A DNA stretch of 64,000 bases from Chromatocurvus sp964613795. Lineage in GTDB: Bacteria > Pseudomonadota > Gammaproteobacteria > Pseudomonadales > Halieaceae. The position numbers and the translations under genes were made by a program. Location: the NCBI GenBank assembly GCA_964613795.1, contig CAZTJR010000009.1:1-64000 (forward strand), written 5' to 3'. Below, piece after piece: positions 53,458-61,625 of this stretch (the first letter of the stretch is position 1; each line of letters opens with the position of its first letter). Under the pieces are notes generated by a model. That model was given only the letters and a program-made list of their open reading frames with translations. It did not search any database and was not told the DNA's origin.

Positions 53458-56400
53458 TCAGTCTGCGCCGATTGCCGTATCCCGGCCGGAAGCCGCATCC
53501 GCCGGGAAGGCCCGTGACGGTTGCCACTCCTTTAACCAGTTGACCAGGTCTTCCAGCGGCATTGGCCTGGCAAAGGCGTAGCCCTGGGCGACCTCACAGC
53601 CGAGCGCGCGCAGCAGGCGGCAGTGCTCCTCGGTTTCGGCGCCTTCCGCGACGATCTTGATGTCCAGCGCCCTCGCCAGTGACACGATGGCGCGCAGAAT
53701 GGCAATGTCCGCACTTTCGCTGGTCATGTTGCGCACGAAGGTCTGGTCTATCTTCAGTGTATCGATGGGCAGTGCCTGCAGGTAGACCAGCGACGAGTAA
53801 CCGGAGCCGAAGTCGTCCAGCGCAAAATGTACGCCGAACTCGGCGCAGGCGCTGATGACCTCGGCGACATCGCGGGTATTCTCCAGCGCACTGGTTTCGA
53901 GTATCTCCAGCTCCAGCTGGCGTCCCTCCAGTGTCGGGTGCGCCAGGAGGCGGTGGCGAATGCTGTCGGCAAAGCCTTCCACCAGCAGCTGCGGCGGTGA
54001 AATGTTGACGCTGACCGTGAGCTCGTTGCCCGACTCTGCAAGCAGGCTTAGGTCGTTCAGGGCCTGGTTTATGACCCAGTCGCCAAGCTCAATGAGTACG
54101 CTGTGGTTTTCCAGGGGTATCAGGAAGCGGTTGGGCGGCAAAAACCCGCGGTCGGGATGCTGCCAGCGTATGAGGGCCTCGGCACCCTGGATCTTCCCGC
54201 TGTTGAGGTCGACCTTGGGTTGGTAATGAAGCCGGAATTCGTTGGCGGCGATCCCCCGGCGCACATCATTTACCAGCTGGTGCTTGTCTTCCAGCAAACG
54301 ATTACTGGCCTGGTCAAACAGGCGGAAGCAATTGCGGCCCTCGGTCTTGGCCTGGTACATGGCGTGGTCTGCCTGACGCAACAGCTGCTCGGCATCCAGC
54401 TCGCTTTCATCCATGGGATAGAAACTGATACCAATGCTCGCCGTGGGGCTGAGCACTTGGCCACCGATAGTGACTGGCTCTGTCGACAGCGCCAGCAGAC
54501 GTTCAACAATGGGCAGGCAGTCGGTTTCCCGCTGCAGATCACTGAGAATGGCAACAAATTCGTCACCGCCGATTCTCGCCAGCGTGTCTCCCTCCCGCAG
54601 CGCGACCTGCATACGCGCCGCAAGCATTTTCAGCAGCTTGTCGCCCACGTCGTGGCCGTGGCTATCGTTGACCTCCTTGAAGTTGTCGAGATCGATATAG
54701 GCAACGGCCACCAGCCGACCGCGCCGCTGACACTGCTGCATTGCCAGCTTCAGCGACTCCACGCCCAGTGCGCGGTTCGGAACACCGGTCAGGGCATCGT
54801 AGTAGGCCTGATGCTCCAGCTTTGCCTGCTGTTGCTTGAGGAGGCTGATGTCGGAAAATACCGCAATGTAGCGCGCCACTTCGCCGCTGGCGTCGGTGAT
54901 GGCATTCACCGAGAGCATCTCGTGGAAGTGCGCGCCGTCCTTGCGCCGACTGGTGCGCTCGCCGCGCCATTTGCCGGTGCTGCGCAGCTCATCCAGCACC
55001 CGCTCATAGAAATCATGATCGTGCGCACTGGGGCGCAGCGTGGCCGGCGTCTTTCCCTTTACCTCGTCGAGGGTATAGCCGGTGATTTCGCTGAAGGCCC
55101 GGTTGACGTTGATGATGCGCCACTCGGCATCGGCAATGATGATGCCCTCGGCCGCCGTCTCAAAGACCTCCGCCGCCAGCCTCAGCTCGTTTTCCGCATT
55201 CTTCATGCTGCTGACATCGGTAAAAGAGACCACGATCCGGGAAATACGGCCCGCACTGTCCAGCAGCGGGCGGATGTTCATCAGTACCCAGGCGGTGGGA
55301 CGGGTTCCCTCACGAGCCACGCCGAGCGTCAGGTTACTGACAGCGCTGCGTTGTTCCAGAACCTGCGAAACCGGATCGGACGCCGCAATTACCGGCGCGC
55401 CATCCTTGTCGCAGAATGTCCAGCCGAAGTCCCGGAGCTCGCGCCCGGTGATGTCCCTGGCGCTGACACCGAAGAACGCCGAGGCCATGGGGTTCATAAG
55501 CTGTATGCCGCCGGCACCGCCGTAGACGATGATGCCGCCGGCAAAGCTGTCGAATATCCCCTGCAGCAGCTCGGCGCTGGCGCGTGCCTCACGGTCCTTG
55601 GCCTCGAGCAGCGCTTCGGCTTCGCTGCGCCGTACCGTGCGCCAGAGCTGCGCCGACAGGAGCTCGACTGTCTTCAGGTCCTGCGCGGAGTAGGCCGTGC
55701 GTTTGTTGCCCACGCCCATGATGATGTCGCCGGACCCGGGTTCCACCGGTGACAGCAGCAGCCGGTCTAGTGTCATATCCGCACCGGGGAGCACTTGCCT
55801 GTGCCCGGTGCGCTCATAGTCGTTGAGTATAAGTGACTTAGCGCAATGGCTGCTCTCTGCCCATCCGCCGCCGGCCTGCAGCGGTTCACTCTGCAGAGAG
55901 ACTGACGCGCTGGCATCGAGCGTATCGGCGTCCAGCGCATAGGCCTCGATCTGCTGACTGTCACGATTTATTGTATAAATGCCGGCGAAGCCACTGCCGG
56001 TCAGCTGGCGGATCACCCTGAGCTGAGCGCGCACGAAGTTGCGCATGTTCACCGCATCAATATCCGTGGGCATGTCGCGCAAGGCGCGCTCGCGCCGCGC
56101 GTTGAGTTTTTCCTGCTGAAAAAGCGCGCGTATGCGTCGCGTATAGACCAGGAGGACGCCCGCAGACAGGAGCGCCGCAATGGTGATGCCGATCCACAGC
56201 AGCATCGTCAGGGGTTCGTTTCTCCAGATATCGAGCCAGGATATGCCGGTTGCGCGATGGTAGGGTGGCAGACCCAGCTCGGTGAGAACGCGATGCACCG
56301 GGGCGTAATTCGGCGCGAGAGAAAAATCGCCGTCTAAATCGGTGATGCGGCGCCGGCGCACGTCCAGCAGTATCTGCAGAAGAGCATCGGTCTGGCTGGC

Positions 56401-57147
56401 CGTAAGGCTGGGCAGACCGACGAGTGCCCAGCCGGGGTACAGCTGTGTGGACGTTGCCACGGGATAGGCAGACAGGTTCTGCGCATTGATCACGCGCAGG
56501 GTGTCTGCGTCAAAGACCTCTTCGGCGATTAGTTGCTCCAGAATCACGGTCTCAACGAAGGCAGCATCCACCTCCCCCGCGAGCAGTGACCCGATTGCGC
56601 TGCGGTGCGAGCCGGTCTCCGTGATCTGCAGTGAACCCGGCAGCTGTGGGTCATGCAGGTGCAGCTCGTAGAGCGGTGCGGCATAGCCGCCGAAGGAGTA
56701 GCGACTGGCAATACCCACCTGCCGCCCGCGCAGGTCGGCGAGTCCGCGGATTTCCGGTGCGTCGGCACGGGCCAGTATGACGCCGCCAACGCCCCCGACC
56801 CGGCCGCCCGGAACCTTGCCCCGGAAAGCCACGAGTGGACGTGTCCGCTGATCAATGTGCTGCGCCCGGGCTGTCTGATAAGGGTTCAGCATGGCCGCGT
56901 CCAGCTGACGGTTGCGGATTGCCTGCATTAACTGATCGGGCGGAAGTGGATGCAGGCTGATCCAGTCAATCCCCATGGCCTGAAAGAATCCGCGCATAGC
57001 GGCAATCTGTGCTTCGAACGCAGAGGACGAGCGTTCCATGCTGATGCCAAGGCGAACGTGCCTCTCGGGTGCCTCCTGTGCGAGAGCACACGGAAACTGC
57101 GTCGTTACAAGGAGCAGTATGGCGAGGATGCGACGCATCCGCATCAC
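53458..57147 (-). CDS. PhnD-type sensor GGDEF-EAL cyclic-di-GMP protein
   Basis: A 1229-residue membrane signalling protein. Order: signal peptide (1-23); periplasmic PhnD-like binding domain (~28-300, LDAAMLNPYQTARAQH); membrane helix (~315-338); GAF-like domain (~360-530); two PAS domains (~545-660 and ~665-785); GGDEF (~795-955); EAL (~970-1215). GGDEF is intact (LARIGGDEFVAIL) with an RxxD inhibitory site (REGD) five residues before it. The EAL domain keeps EALIRW, VSVNIS, LEILETSAL, LDDFGSGYSSL and LKIDQTFV. Both synthesis and hydrolysis of cyclic-di-GMP are therefore plausible. Its ATG overlaps the stop of the upstream lipoprotein gene, implying coupled translation and probably a shared ligand or signal. 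Confidence 0.93.
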   Translation of the reverse strand: MMRMRRILAILLLVTTQFPCALAQEAPERHVRLGISMERSSSAFEAQIAAMRGFFQAMGIDWISLHPLPPDQLMQAIRNRQLDAAMLNPYQTARAQHIDQRTRPLVAFRGKVPGGRVGGVGGVILARADAPEIRGLADLRGRQVGIASRYSFGGYAAPLYELHLHDPQLPGSLQITETGSHRSAIGSLLAGEVDAAFVETVILEQLIAEEVFDADTLRVINAQNLSAYPVATSTQLYPGWALVGLPSLTASQTDALLQILLDVRRRRITDLDGDFSLAPNYAPVHRVLTELGLPPYHRATGISWLDIWRNEPLTMLLWIGITIAALLSAGVLLVYTRRIRALFQQEKLNARRERALRDMPTDIDAVNMRNFVRAQLRVIRQLTGSGFAGIYTINRDSQQIEAYALDADTLDASASVSLQSEPLQAGGGWAESSHCAKSLILNDYERTGHRQVLPGADMTLDRLLLSPVEPGSGDIIMGVGNKRTAYSAQDLKTVELLSAQLWRTVRRSEAEALLEAKDREARASAELLQGIFDSFAGGIIVYGGAGGIQLMNPMASAFFGVSARDITGRELRDFGWTFCDKDGAPVIAASDPVSQVLEQRSAVSNLTLGVAREGTRPTAWVLMNIRPLLDSAGRISRIVVSFTDVSSMKNAENELRLAAEVFETAAEGIIIADAEWRIINVNRAFSEITGYTLDEVKGKTPATLRPSAHDHDFYERVLDELRSTGKWRGERTSRRKDGAHFHEMLSVNAITDASGEVARYIAVFSDISLLKQQQAKLEHQAYYDALTGVPNRALGVESLKLAMQQCQRRGRLVAVAYIDLDNFKEVNDSHGHDVGDKLLKMLAARMQVALREGDTLARIGGDEFVAILSDLQRETDCLPIVERLLALSTEPVTIGGQVLSPTASIGISFYPMDESELDAEQLLRQADHAMYQAKTEGRNCFRLFDQASNRLLEDKHQLVNDVRRGIAANEFRLHYQPKVDLNSGKIQGAEALIRWQHPDRGFLPPNRFLIPLENHSVLIELGDWVINQALNDLSLLAESGNELTVSVNISPPQLLVEGFADSIRHRLLAHPTLEGRQLELEILETSALENTRDVAEVISACAEFGVHFALDDFGSGYSSLVYLQALPIDTLKIDQTFVRNMTSESADIAILRAIVSLARALDIKIVAEGAETEEHCRLLRALGCEVAQGYAFARPMPLEDLVNWLKEWQPSRAFPADAASGRDTAIGAD

Positions 57148-57818
57148 TTTGCCAGCTCCGGCAGATACGACGGATCCAGCAGGCCAGCGTTGCCTCGTGG
57201 CGCACTTATCACCCCCGCGTTGACGAACAGCTCATTGATGCGATCCACGGCGGCAGACAGAGAGGAGTCACGGCTGAAATAGCCATGCTGAATGTCGAGG
57301 GTGGGAATCACTACACGGCGCAGTGCTTCCTCTGTGACCCACACCGGATTCCCCCGCAGGCTCGCCAGGCGGTAGACAGTATCGACAGGGTTGTCATGAA
57401 CGTGTGACTGCGCCCGCAGAATAGCGCTGACGAATTTACCAAGTGCTTTTTTTCGTCGTTTCACGGCATCGCTGCGAACCGCGACTACATCAAAAATGAG
57501 CTCTGGGGTGTCCCGGCTGGAGGAGACATTCATGACCGCTATGATGGTGAGTGGGAGGCCCTGGTCGAGGCCGCGTATGACCTCGCCTAAGGTCAGGCAG
57601 GCCGCCTGCAGTTCGCCACTGGCGAGCCCCGACAGGGAGCCGGCAGCGGATTCCTGGGAAATCAGTTCCACCTCCGGCCCAATCCACCCCCACTGGCTTG
57701 CCATGGAAATGACGTCGTACCCCACCCAGCTGCGGACACCGACCTTGAGTGGTTCTTCGGCGCATCCCGACAGCAGCAGTAAAAGCAGCAGAGCGGCCAG
57801 ACGGCCGCGCCGTATCAT
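57144..57818 (-). CDS. substrate-binding lipoprotein, internally shortened (SsuA/NMT1-like)
   Basis: A 224-residue lipoprotein: signal peptide with lipobox LLSGC, then KVGVRSWVGYDVISMASQWGW, typical of SsuA/NMT1/ThiY-like periplasmic binding proteins. The N-terminal part runs to LPLTIIAVMNVSS and jumps straight to SRDTPELIFDVVAVRSDAV, which in full-length relatives (about 310-330 residues) lies some 80-90 residues further on. The central lobe-2 segment thus seems missing, in frame. Either a degenerate gene or a reduced sensor. The ATG at 57818 has AGAGG upstream, placed in a small hairpin. It is coupled to the GGDEF-EAL gene by an ATGA overlap and lies 120 bases after rmlC on the same strand. 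Confidence 0.8.
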   Translation of the reverse strand: MIRRGRLAALLLLLLLSGCAEEPLKVGVRSWVGYDVISMASQWGWIGPEVELISQESAAGSLSGLASGELQAACLTLGEVIRGLDQGLPLTIIAVMNVSSSRDTPELIFDVVAVRSDAVKRRKKALGKFVSAILRAQSHVHDNPVDTVYRLASLRGNPVWVTEEALRRVVIPTLDIQHGYFSRDSSLSAAVDRINELFVNAGVISAPRGNAGLLDPSYLPELAK

Positions 57819-57823
57819 GCATG

Positions 57824-57836
57824 TTGCCTCTGGCAA
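57824..57836 (-). promoter_or_regulatory. small hairpin holding the ribosome site of the binding lipoprotein
   Basis: On the mRNA, TTGCC-AGA-GGCAA places the AGAGG ribosome-binding purines in the loop and 3' arm of a 5-bp hairpin, five bases upstream of the start codon. Weak on its own; it could moderate translation of the binding protein and, through coupling, of the cyclic-di-GMP enzyme. Confidence 0.3.
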
Positions 57837-57938
57837 TGTTCCCGTCCCCCGCGGTTCGCATCGTGGCCGGGCTGCGCTGAATAGCGGTCTGTTTCCCGGT
57901 GTGACCTGTGCCCGCATCTGCCGCCAGCTGCCGGCCGA

Positions 57939-58487
57939 TCAGCCAAGGAGCGGCGCCTCGGCCAGAGCCAGCCCATTGCGGTCCTTGTCCGATAGCGTCG
58001 GAGTCCGGCCGTTTATCAATGGCCAGTCGATCGCGATCGTCGGATCGTCCCAGGCCAGGGCGATCTCGCTATCGGGATGGTAGCGGTCGGTGCACTTGTA
58101 CTGAAAGTCGGCGCTGTCTGACATCACGTAGAAGCCGTGCGCGAACCCCGGAGGTATCCACAGCAGGTGATGTTCCACATCGTTGAGAACGGTGCCGAAC
58201 CATTGGCCGAATGTCGGTGAGTCGCGGCGAACGTCCACGGCCACGTCAAAGACAGTGCCCGCAGTGACGCGGACCAGTTTTCCCTGGGTATGTTGGAGTT
58301 GGTAGTGCAGGCCGCGAAGCGTGCCGGCCTCGGAGCGACTGTGGTTGTCCTGTACGAATGACAGGTCGAAACCCGCGTTGCGGAAGGTGTCAGCGTTCCA
58401 GCTTTCGAGAAAGAACCCCCGCGCGTCGCCGAACACCCGGGGCTTCAGCAGATAGACGCCGGGCAGGCTTGTAGCTTCAAAATTCAT
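57939..58487 (-). CDS. rmlC: dTDP-4-dehydrorhamnose 3,5-epimerase
   Basis: Third step of dTDP-L-rhamnose synthesis. 182-residue cupin: LPGVYLLKPRVFGDARGFFLESW, VQDNHSRSEAGTLRGLHYQ with the catalytic histidine, VAVDVRRDSPTFGQW, WIPPGFAHGFYVMS and YKCTDRYHPDSEIALAWDDP. It starts inside the last codons of rmlA (11-base overlap). Confidence 0.97.
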   Translation of the reverse strand: MNFEATSLPGVYLLKPRVFGDARGFFLESWNADTFRNAGFDLSFVQDNHSRSEAGTLRGLHYQLQHTQGKLVRVTAGTVFDVAVDVRRDSPTFGQWFGTVLNDVEHHLLWIPPGFAHGFYVMSDSADFQYKCTDRYHPDSEIALAWDDPTIAIDWPLINGRTPTLSDKDRNGLALAEAPLLG

Positions 58488-59385
58488 TCAGCATCACACC
58501 GTCGTCGCGCAGCAGGCTCTGTAAATAGAGGCCATAACCGCTTTTTTCGAGGGGAGCGGCCAGCCTTTCCAGCTGTGCCGCGTCGATGTAGCCCATGCGG
58601 AAGGCGATTTCCTCTGGGCAGGCAATTTTCAGCCCCTGTCGCTCTTCGACCACACGGATGAAGTTGGCGGCATCCAGCAGCGAGTTGTGGGTTCCGGTAT
58701 CCAGCCACGCCGTGCCGCGACTCATTACCTCGACCTGCAGGTCACCGCGGGCAAGATAGGCCTTGTTCACGTCCGTAATTTCCAGCTCTCCCCGGCGCGA
58801 GGGTGTGATACCTGCGGCAATATCCAGGACGTCGTTGTCGTAGAAATACAGCCCGGTAACGGCGTAGTTGGAGCGCGGCTGTGCCGGCTTTTCCTCGATG
58901 TCCATGGCGGTCCCGTCGCTGCTGAATTCCACCACGCCATAGCGCTCGGGATCCTGCACGTAATAGGCGAATACCGAAGCCCCACTATCGCGCGCTGCGG
59001 CGTTTTTCAGGCACTGCGTGAAGCCGCTTCCGTAAAAGATGTTGTCCCCAAGAACCAGCGCGCAGGGGGCCTTGTCGATGAAGTCCGCGCCCAGAATGAA
59101 TGCCTGGGCGAGACCGTCGGGACTCGGCTGCACCGTGTATTGCAGTGAGAGCCCCCACTGGGAGCCATCCCCGAGAAGATCCGCAAAGGCGCGCTGGTCC
59201 CGGGGGGTGGTAATGATCAGTATGTCGCGTATGCCTGCCAGCATTAATGTAGCCAGGGGGTAATAGATCATGGGCTTGTCGTAGACCGGCATGAGCTGCT
59301 TGCTTACGGTACTGGTGAGGGGGTGCAGCCGGGTGCCGGAACCACCCGCGAGAATCATGCCTCTGTACGCCGTTTCCCGTGCCAT
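58477..59385 (-). CDS. rmlA: glucose-1-phosphate thymidylyltransferase
   Basis: First step of dTDP-L-rhamnose synthesis. 302 residues: GMILAGGSGTRLHPLTSTVSKQ nucleotide loop, PVYDKPMIYYPLATLMLAG, LVLGDNIFYG, EEKPAQPRSNYAVTGLYFYD and RGTAWLDTGTHNSLLDAANF. Start placed at the ATG at 59385; in-frame ATGs at 59391 and 59397 are alternatives and none has a strong ribosome site. It is divergent from the glycosyltransferase gene. Confidence 0.96.
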   Translation of the reverse strand: MARETAYRGMILAGGSGTRLHPLTSTVSKQLMPVYDKPMIYYPLATLMLAGIRDILIITTPRDQRAFADLLGDGSQWGLSLQYTVQPSPDGLAQAFILGADFIDKAPCALVLGDNIFYGSGFTQCLKNAAARDSGASVFAYYVQDPERYGVVEFSSDGTAMDIEEKPAQPRSNYAVTGLYFYDNDVLDIAAGITPSRRGELEITDVNKAYLARGDLQVEVMSRGTAWLDTGTHNSLLDAANFIRVVEERQGLKIACPEEIAFRMGYIDAAQLERLAAPLEKSGYGLYLQSLLRDDGVMLNEF

Positions 59386-59677
59386 CGTCATCGCCATCGC
59401 GTTGTCAATCTGCCTGGTTTTCCGCCGAGTATATCGTCTGGCTGTCCACGCTGCGATGAGTGCTGATGCATTGTGCGTGAATTCCGTCACGGCGATTGAT
59501 AATATCGTCCGCTTTGTGAAAACACCGTTCGCCGGGCCTGTTGGAGACCTCGTCATTACACAGATTGAACCCATTCAGGACGCAGGCCTGCCGGTGGACG
59601 AGGTTTCTGCAGCTGTTCTGCGGCGAGATACGTCTGCGCCGGTTCCGCGTTCGACGGCGTCCGGCGCTGACGCCGCC
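59386..59677. other. divergent region between rmlA and the glycosyltransferase gene
   Basis: About 292 bases if the glycosyltransferase starts at 59678. The plus-strand frame is open through the whole region, so the glycosyltransferase could be longer, but the translation here shows no similarity to glycosyltransferase N-termini. A GATAATATC block at 59500-59508 is the most A/T-rich stretch and the likeliest place for a promoter. No clean -35/-10 pair or terminator was found. Confidence 0.35.
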
Positions 59678-60925
59678 ATGGTCGCTGGCAGCGCTACGCT
59701 GTCCATCGCCCTGCTGGGTTACCGGTCTCAGCCCTACGGCGGCGGACAGGGCATTTACCTGAAGTATCTCAGCAAAGCGCTGGTGGAGGCCGGTCACCGC
59801 GTCGATGTTATTTCAGGCCCACCCTACCCACATCTGGATCCCCGTGTGCGGCTGATCCCGCTGCCGAGCCTGGATCTGTTCGAGAATGGTCTGCAGTCGC
59901 TGCGCCCGCGACACCTGCTCTCCTACACCGACACGCTGGAGTGGTTGAGCAAGCTCACCGGCGGATTTGCCGAGCCCTATACCTTTGGTCGACGCGCCGT
60001 GAAATACCTGCGTCGGCATGGCCACGAGTATGATCTGATTCACGACAACCAGAGCCTGAGTTACGGCATGCTGGCGCTGCAGGCAGCAGGCCTGCCGCTG
60101 GTGACCACCGTCCATCACCCCATTACCAATGATCTGCGCATAGCGCTCGATGCGGCCTCCAGCGTCACGGAGCGCCTGCTGGTGCGGCGCTGGCACCGTT
60201 TTCTCACCATGCAGAGCCGTGTCGCGCGGCGGCTGCAGCACGTCATCACGGTCTCGGAGTGCTCGCGGCGCGATATCGCGCGTGATTTTGGCCGACCGGT
60301 GGAGCAGGTTGATGTGGTTTATAACGGCATTGATACCGCAACGTTCCGGCCGCTCGCGGGGGTGAAGCGCGAGCCGCTGCGCATCATGGCGACAGCCTCC
60401 GCCGACGCACCGCTCAAGGGCCTGCGCTATCTGCTGCTGGCTTTTGCTGAACTGCGGCGACAGCATGCCGGCCTCGAACTGCTTCTGGTCAGCAAACCGA
60501 AGCCGGGGGGAAAGACAGAAAAGCTCATCGACGAACTGGGGCTGCGTCCAGCCATCACCTTTGTCAGCGGAATCAGCACGGAAGCACTGGTCACGCACTA
60601 TGCCCGCGCAACGCTTGCTGTGGTGCCCTCTCTCTACGAGGGCTTCGGCCTGCCTGCGGGGGAGGCCATGGCCTGCGGGGTTCCTGTGGTTTCCACGGAT
60701 GCCGGTGCCCTGCCCGAGATTGTCGGCGATGCCGGCCTGCTGGTGCCCGCGGCAAGTGCCAGCGCGCTCGCGCAGGCCATCGATGCGCTGCTGCGCGATC
60801 CTTCGCGGCGCGCTGCACTCGGTGACGCAGCGCGCCGGCGCGTTGTCGACACCTTTAGCTGGGATGTGTGTGCCCGCGACATGATCGCCTATTACCGTCA
60901 GGTGCTGTCCCGTGCAGACCGTTGA
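59678..60925 (+). CDS. glycosyltransferase family 4 protein
   Basis: A roughly 415-residue GT-B fold glycosyltransferase. N-terminal domain: LSIALLGYRSQPYGGGQGIYLKYLSKAL. C-terminal domain: VDVVYNGIDTATFRPL, then VVPSLYEGFGLPAGEAMACGVPVVSTDAG with the EX7E-type nucleotide-sugar site. The start is uncertain: the ATG at 59678 fits the family's N-terminus but lacks a clear ribosome site, and the frame runs up to 59291. It overlaps the following methyltransferase by 14 bases. The sugar is unknown; proximity to rml genes and waaA suggests cell-surface glycan or LPS work. Confidence 0.88.
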   Translation: MVAGSATLSIALLGYRSQPYGGGQGIYLKYLSKALVEAGHRVDVISGPPYPHLDPRVRLIPLPSLDLFENGLQSLRPRHLLSYTDTLEWLSKLTGGFAEPYTFGRRAVKYLRRHGHEYDLIHDNQSLSYGMLALQAAGLPLVTTVHHPITNDLRIALDAASSVTERLLVRRWHRFLTMQSRVARRLQHVITVSECSRRDIARDFGRPVEQVDVVYNGIDTATFRPLAGVKREPLRIMATASADAPLKGLRYLLLAFAELRRQHAGLELLLVSKPKPGGKTEKLIDELGLRPAITFVSGISTEALVTHYARATLAVVPSLYEGFGLPAGEAMACGVPVVSTDAGALPEIVGDAGLLVPAASASALAQAIDALLRDPSRRAALGDAARRRVVDTFSWDVCARDMIAYYRQVLSRADR

Positions 60926-61625
60926 TCGCGGCCACTTTCCCCTGCGCGCCGGGCAGCGCGTGCTCGACCTGGGCTGCGGCGAGGGACGCCACGCCGTGGC
61001 CCTGCATCTGCACGATGGCGCTGATGTTCTGGGTATTGATCTGTGCTTTGCCGATCTGCTCACGGCGCGTGGCAAGCACGAGGAATTCCGGCGTGACAGC
61101 GACGCAGCGCTGTTTGCGCTGACCAATGCGAGCGCACTTGCGCTGCCTCTGGCGGACCAGAGTCTCGACGCCGTCATCTGCAGTGAGGTTCTCGAGCACA
61201 TAGACGATTACCGCGCTGTGCTGGGGGAGATACGCCGGGTGCTGCGTCCGGGCGGCCTTTTATGCATCAGCGTTCCCCGTGCCTGGCCAGAGCGCATCTG
61301 CTGGTGGCTTCGTCCCGCCTATCACCAGGTCCCCGGCGGCCACCTGCGGATTTTCAGCAGGCGCCGGCTGCAGGCAGAAGTCGCGGATCTGGGCTTTGCA
61401 TGTTATCACCGGCACGGTGCCCATGCGCTGCATGCCCCCTACTGGTGGCTGCAGTGCCTGTTCTGGCGCACGCGTGAGACGAATGCGCTGATACGCCAGT
61501 ATCATCGCCTGCTGGTCTGGGACATGTTCGAGAAGCCCTGGATAACAAAAAGCCTTGAGCGTCTGCTGAATCCATGGATGGGCAAGAGCGTCGTCATGTA
61601 TTTCCACAAGAGCAGCAGCGCGTGA
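60912..61625 (+). CDS. class I SAM-dependent methyltransferase
   Basis: A 237-residue Methyltransf_11-type protein with motif I VLDLGCGEGRHAVAL, acidic motif II DVLGIDLCFADLL, ALPLADQSLDAVICSEVLEHIDDY and LRPGGLLCISVPRAWPERI. The C-terminal 90 residues are rich in Trp/Tyr/His. It begins with a GTG inside the last codons of the glycosyltransferase, and its stop overlaps the next start as GTGA, so three products are made from one coupled message. Likely acts on the same glycan or lipid-linked substrate; the acceptor is unknown. Confidence 0.88.
   Translation: MQTVDRGHFPLRAGQRVLDLGCGEGRHAVALHLHDGADVLGIDLCFADLLTARGKHEEFRRDSDAALFALTNASALALPLADQSLDAVICSEVLEHIDDYRAVLGEIRRVLRPGGLLCISVPRAWPERICWWLRPAYHQVPGGHLRIFSRRRLQAEVADLGFACYHRHGAHALHAPYWWLQCLFWRTRETNALIRQYHRLLVWDMFEKPWITKSLERLLNPWMGKSVVMYFHKSSSA

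Noticed and set aside
54103..55752. 549-codon open frame on the plus strand opposite the GGDEF-EAL gene
   Set aside because: Shadow of a well-supported gene with intact GGDEF and EAL motifs; no start signal or domain.
59291..59677. Upstream extension of the glycosyltransferase frame
   Set aside because: It runs antisense through the rmlA start and the divergent region and shows no similarity to the family N-terminus; the true start is nevertheless not proven.
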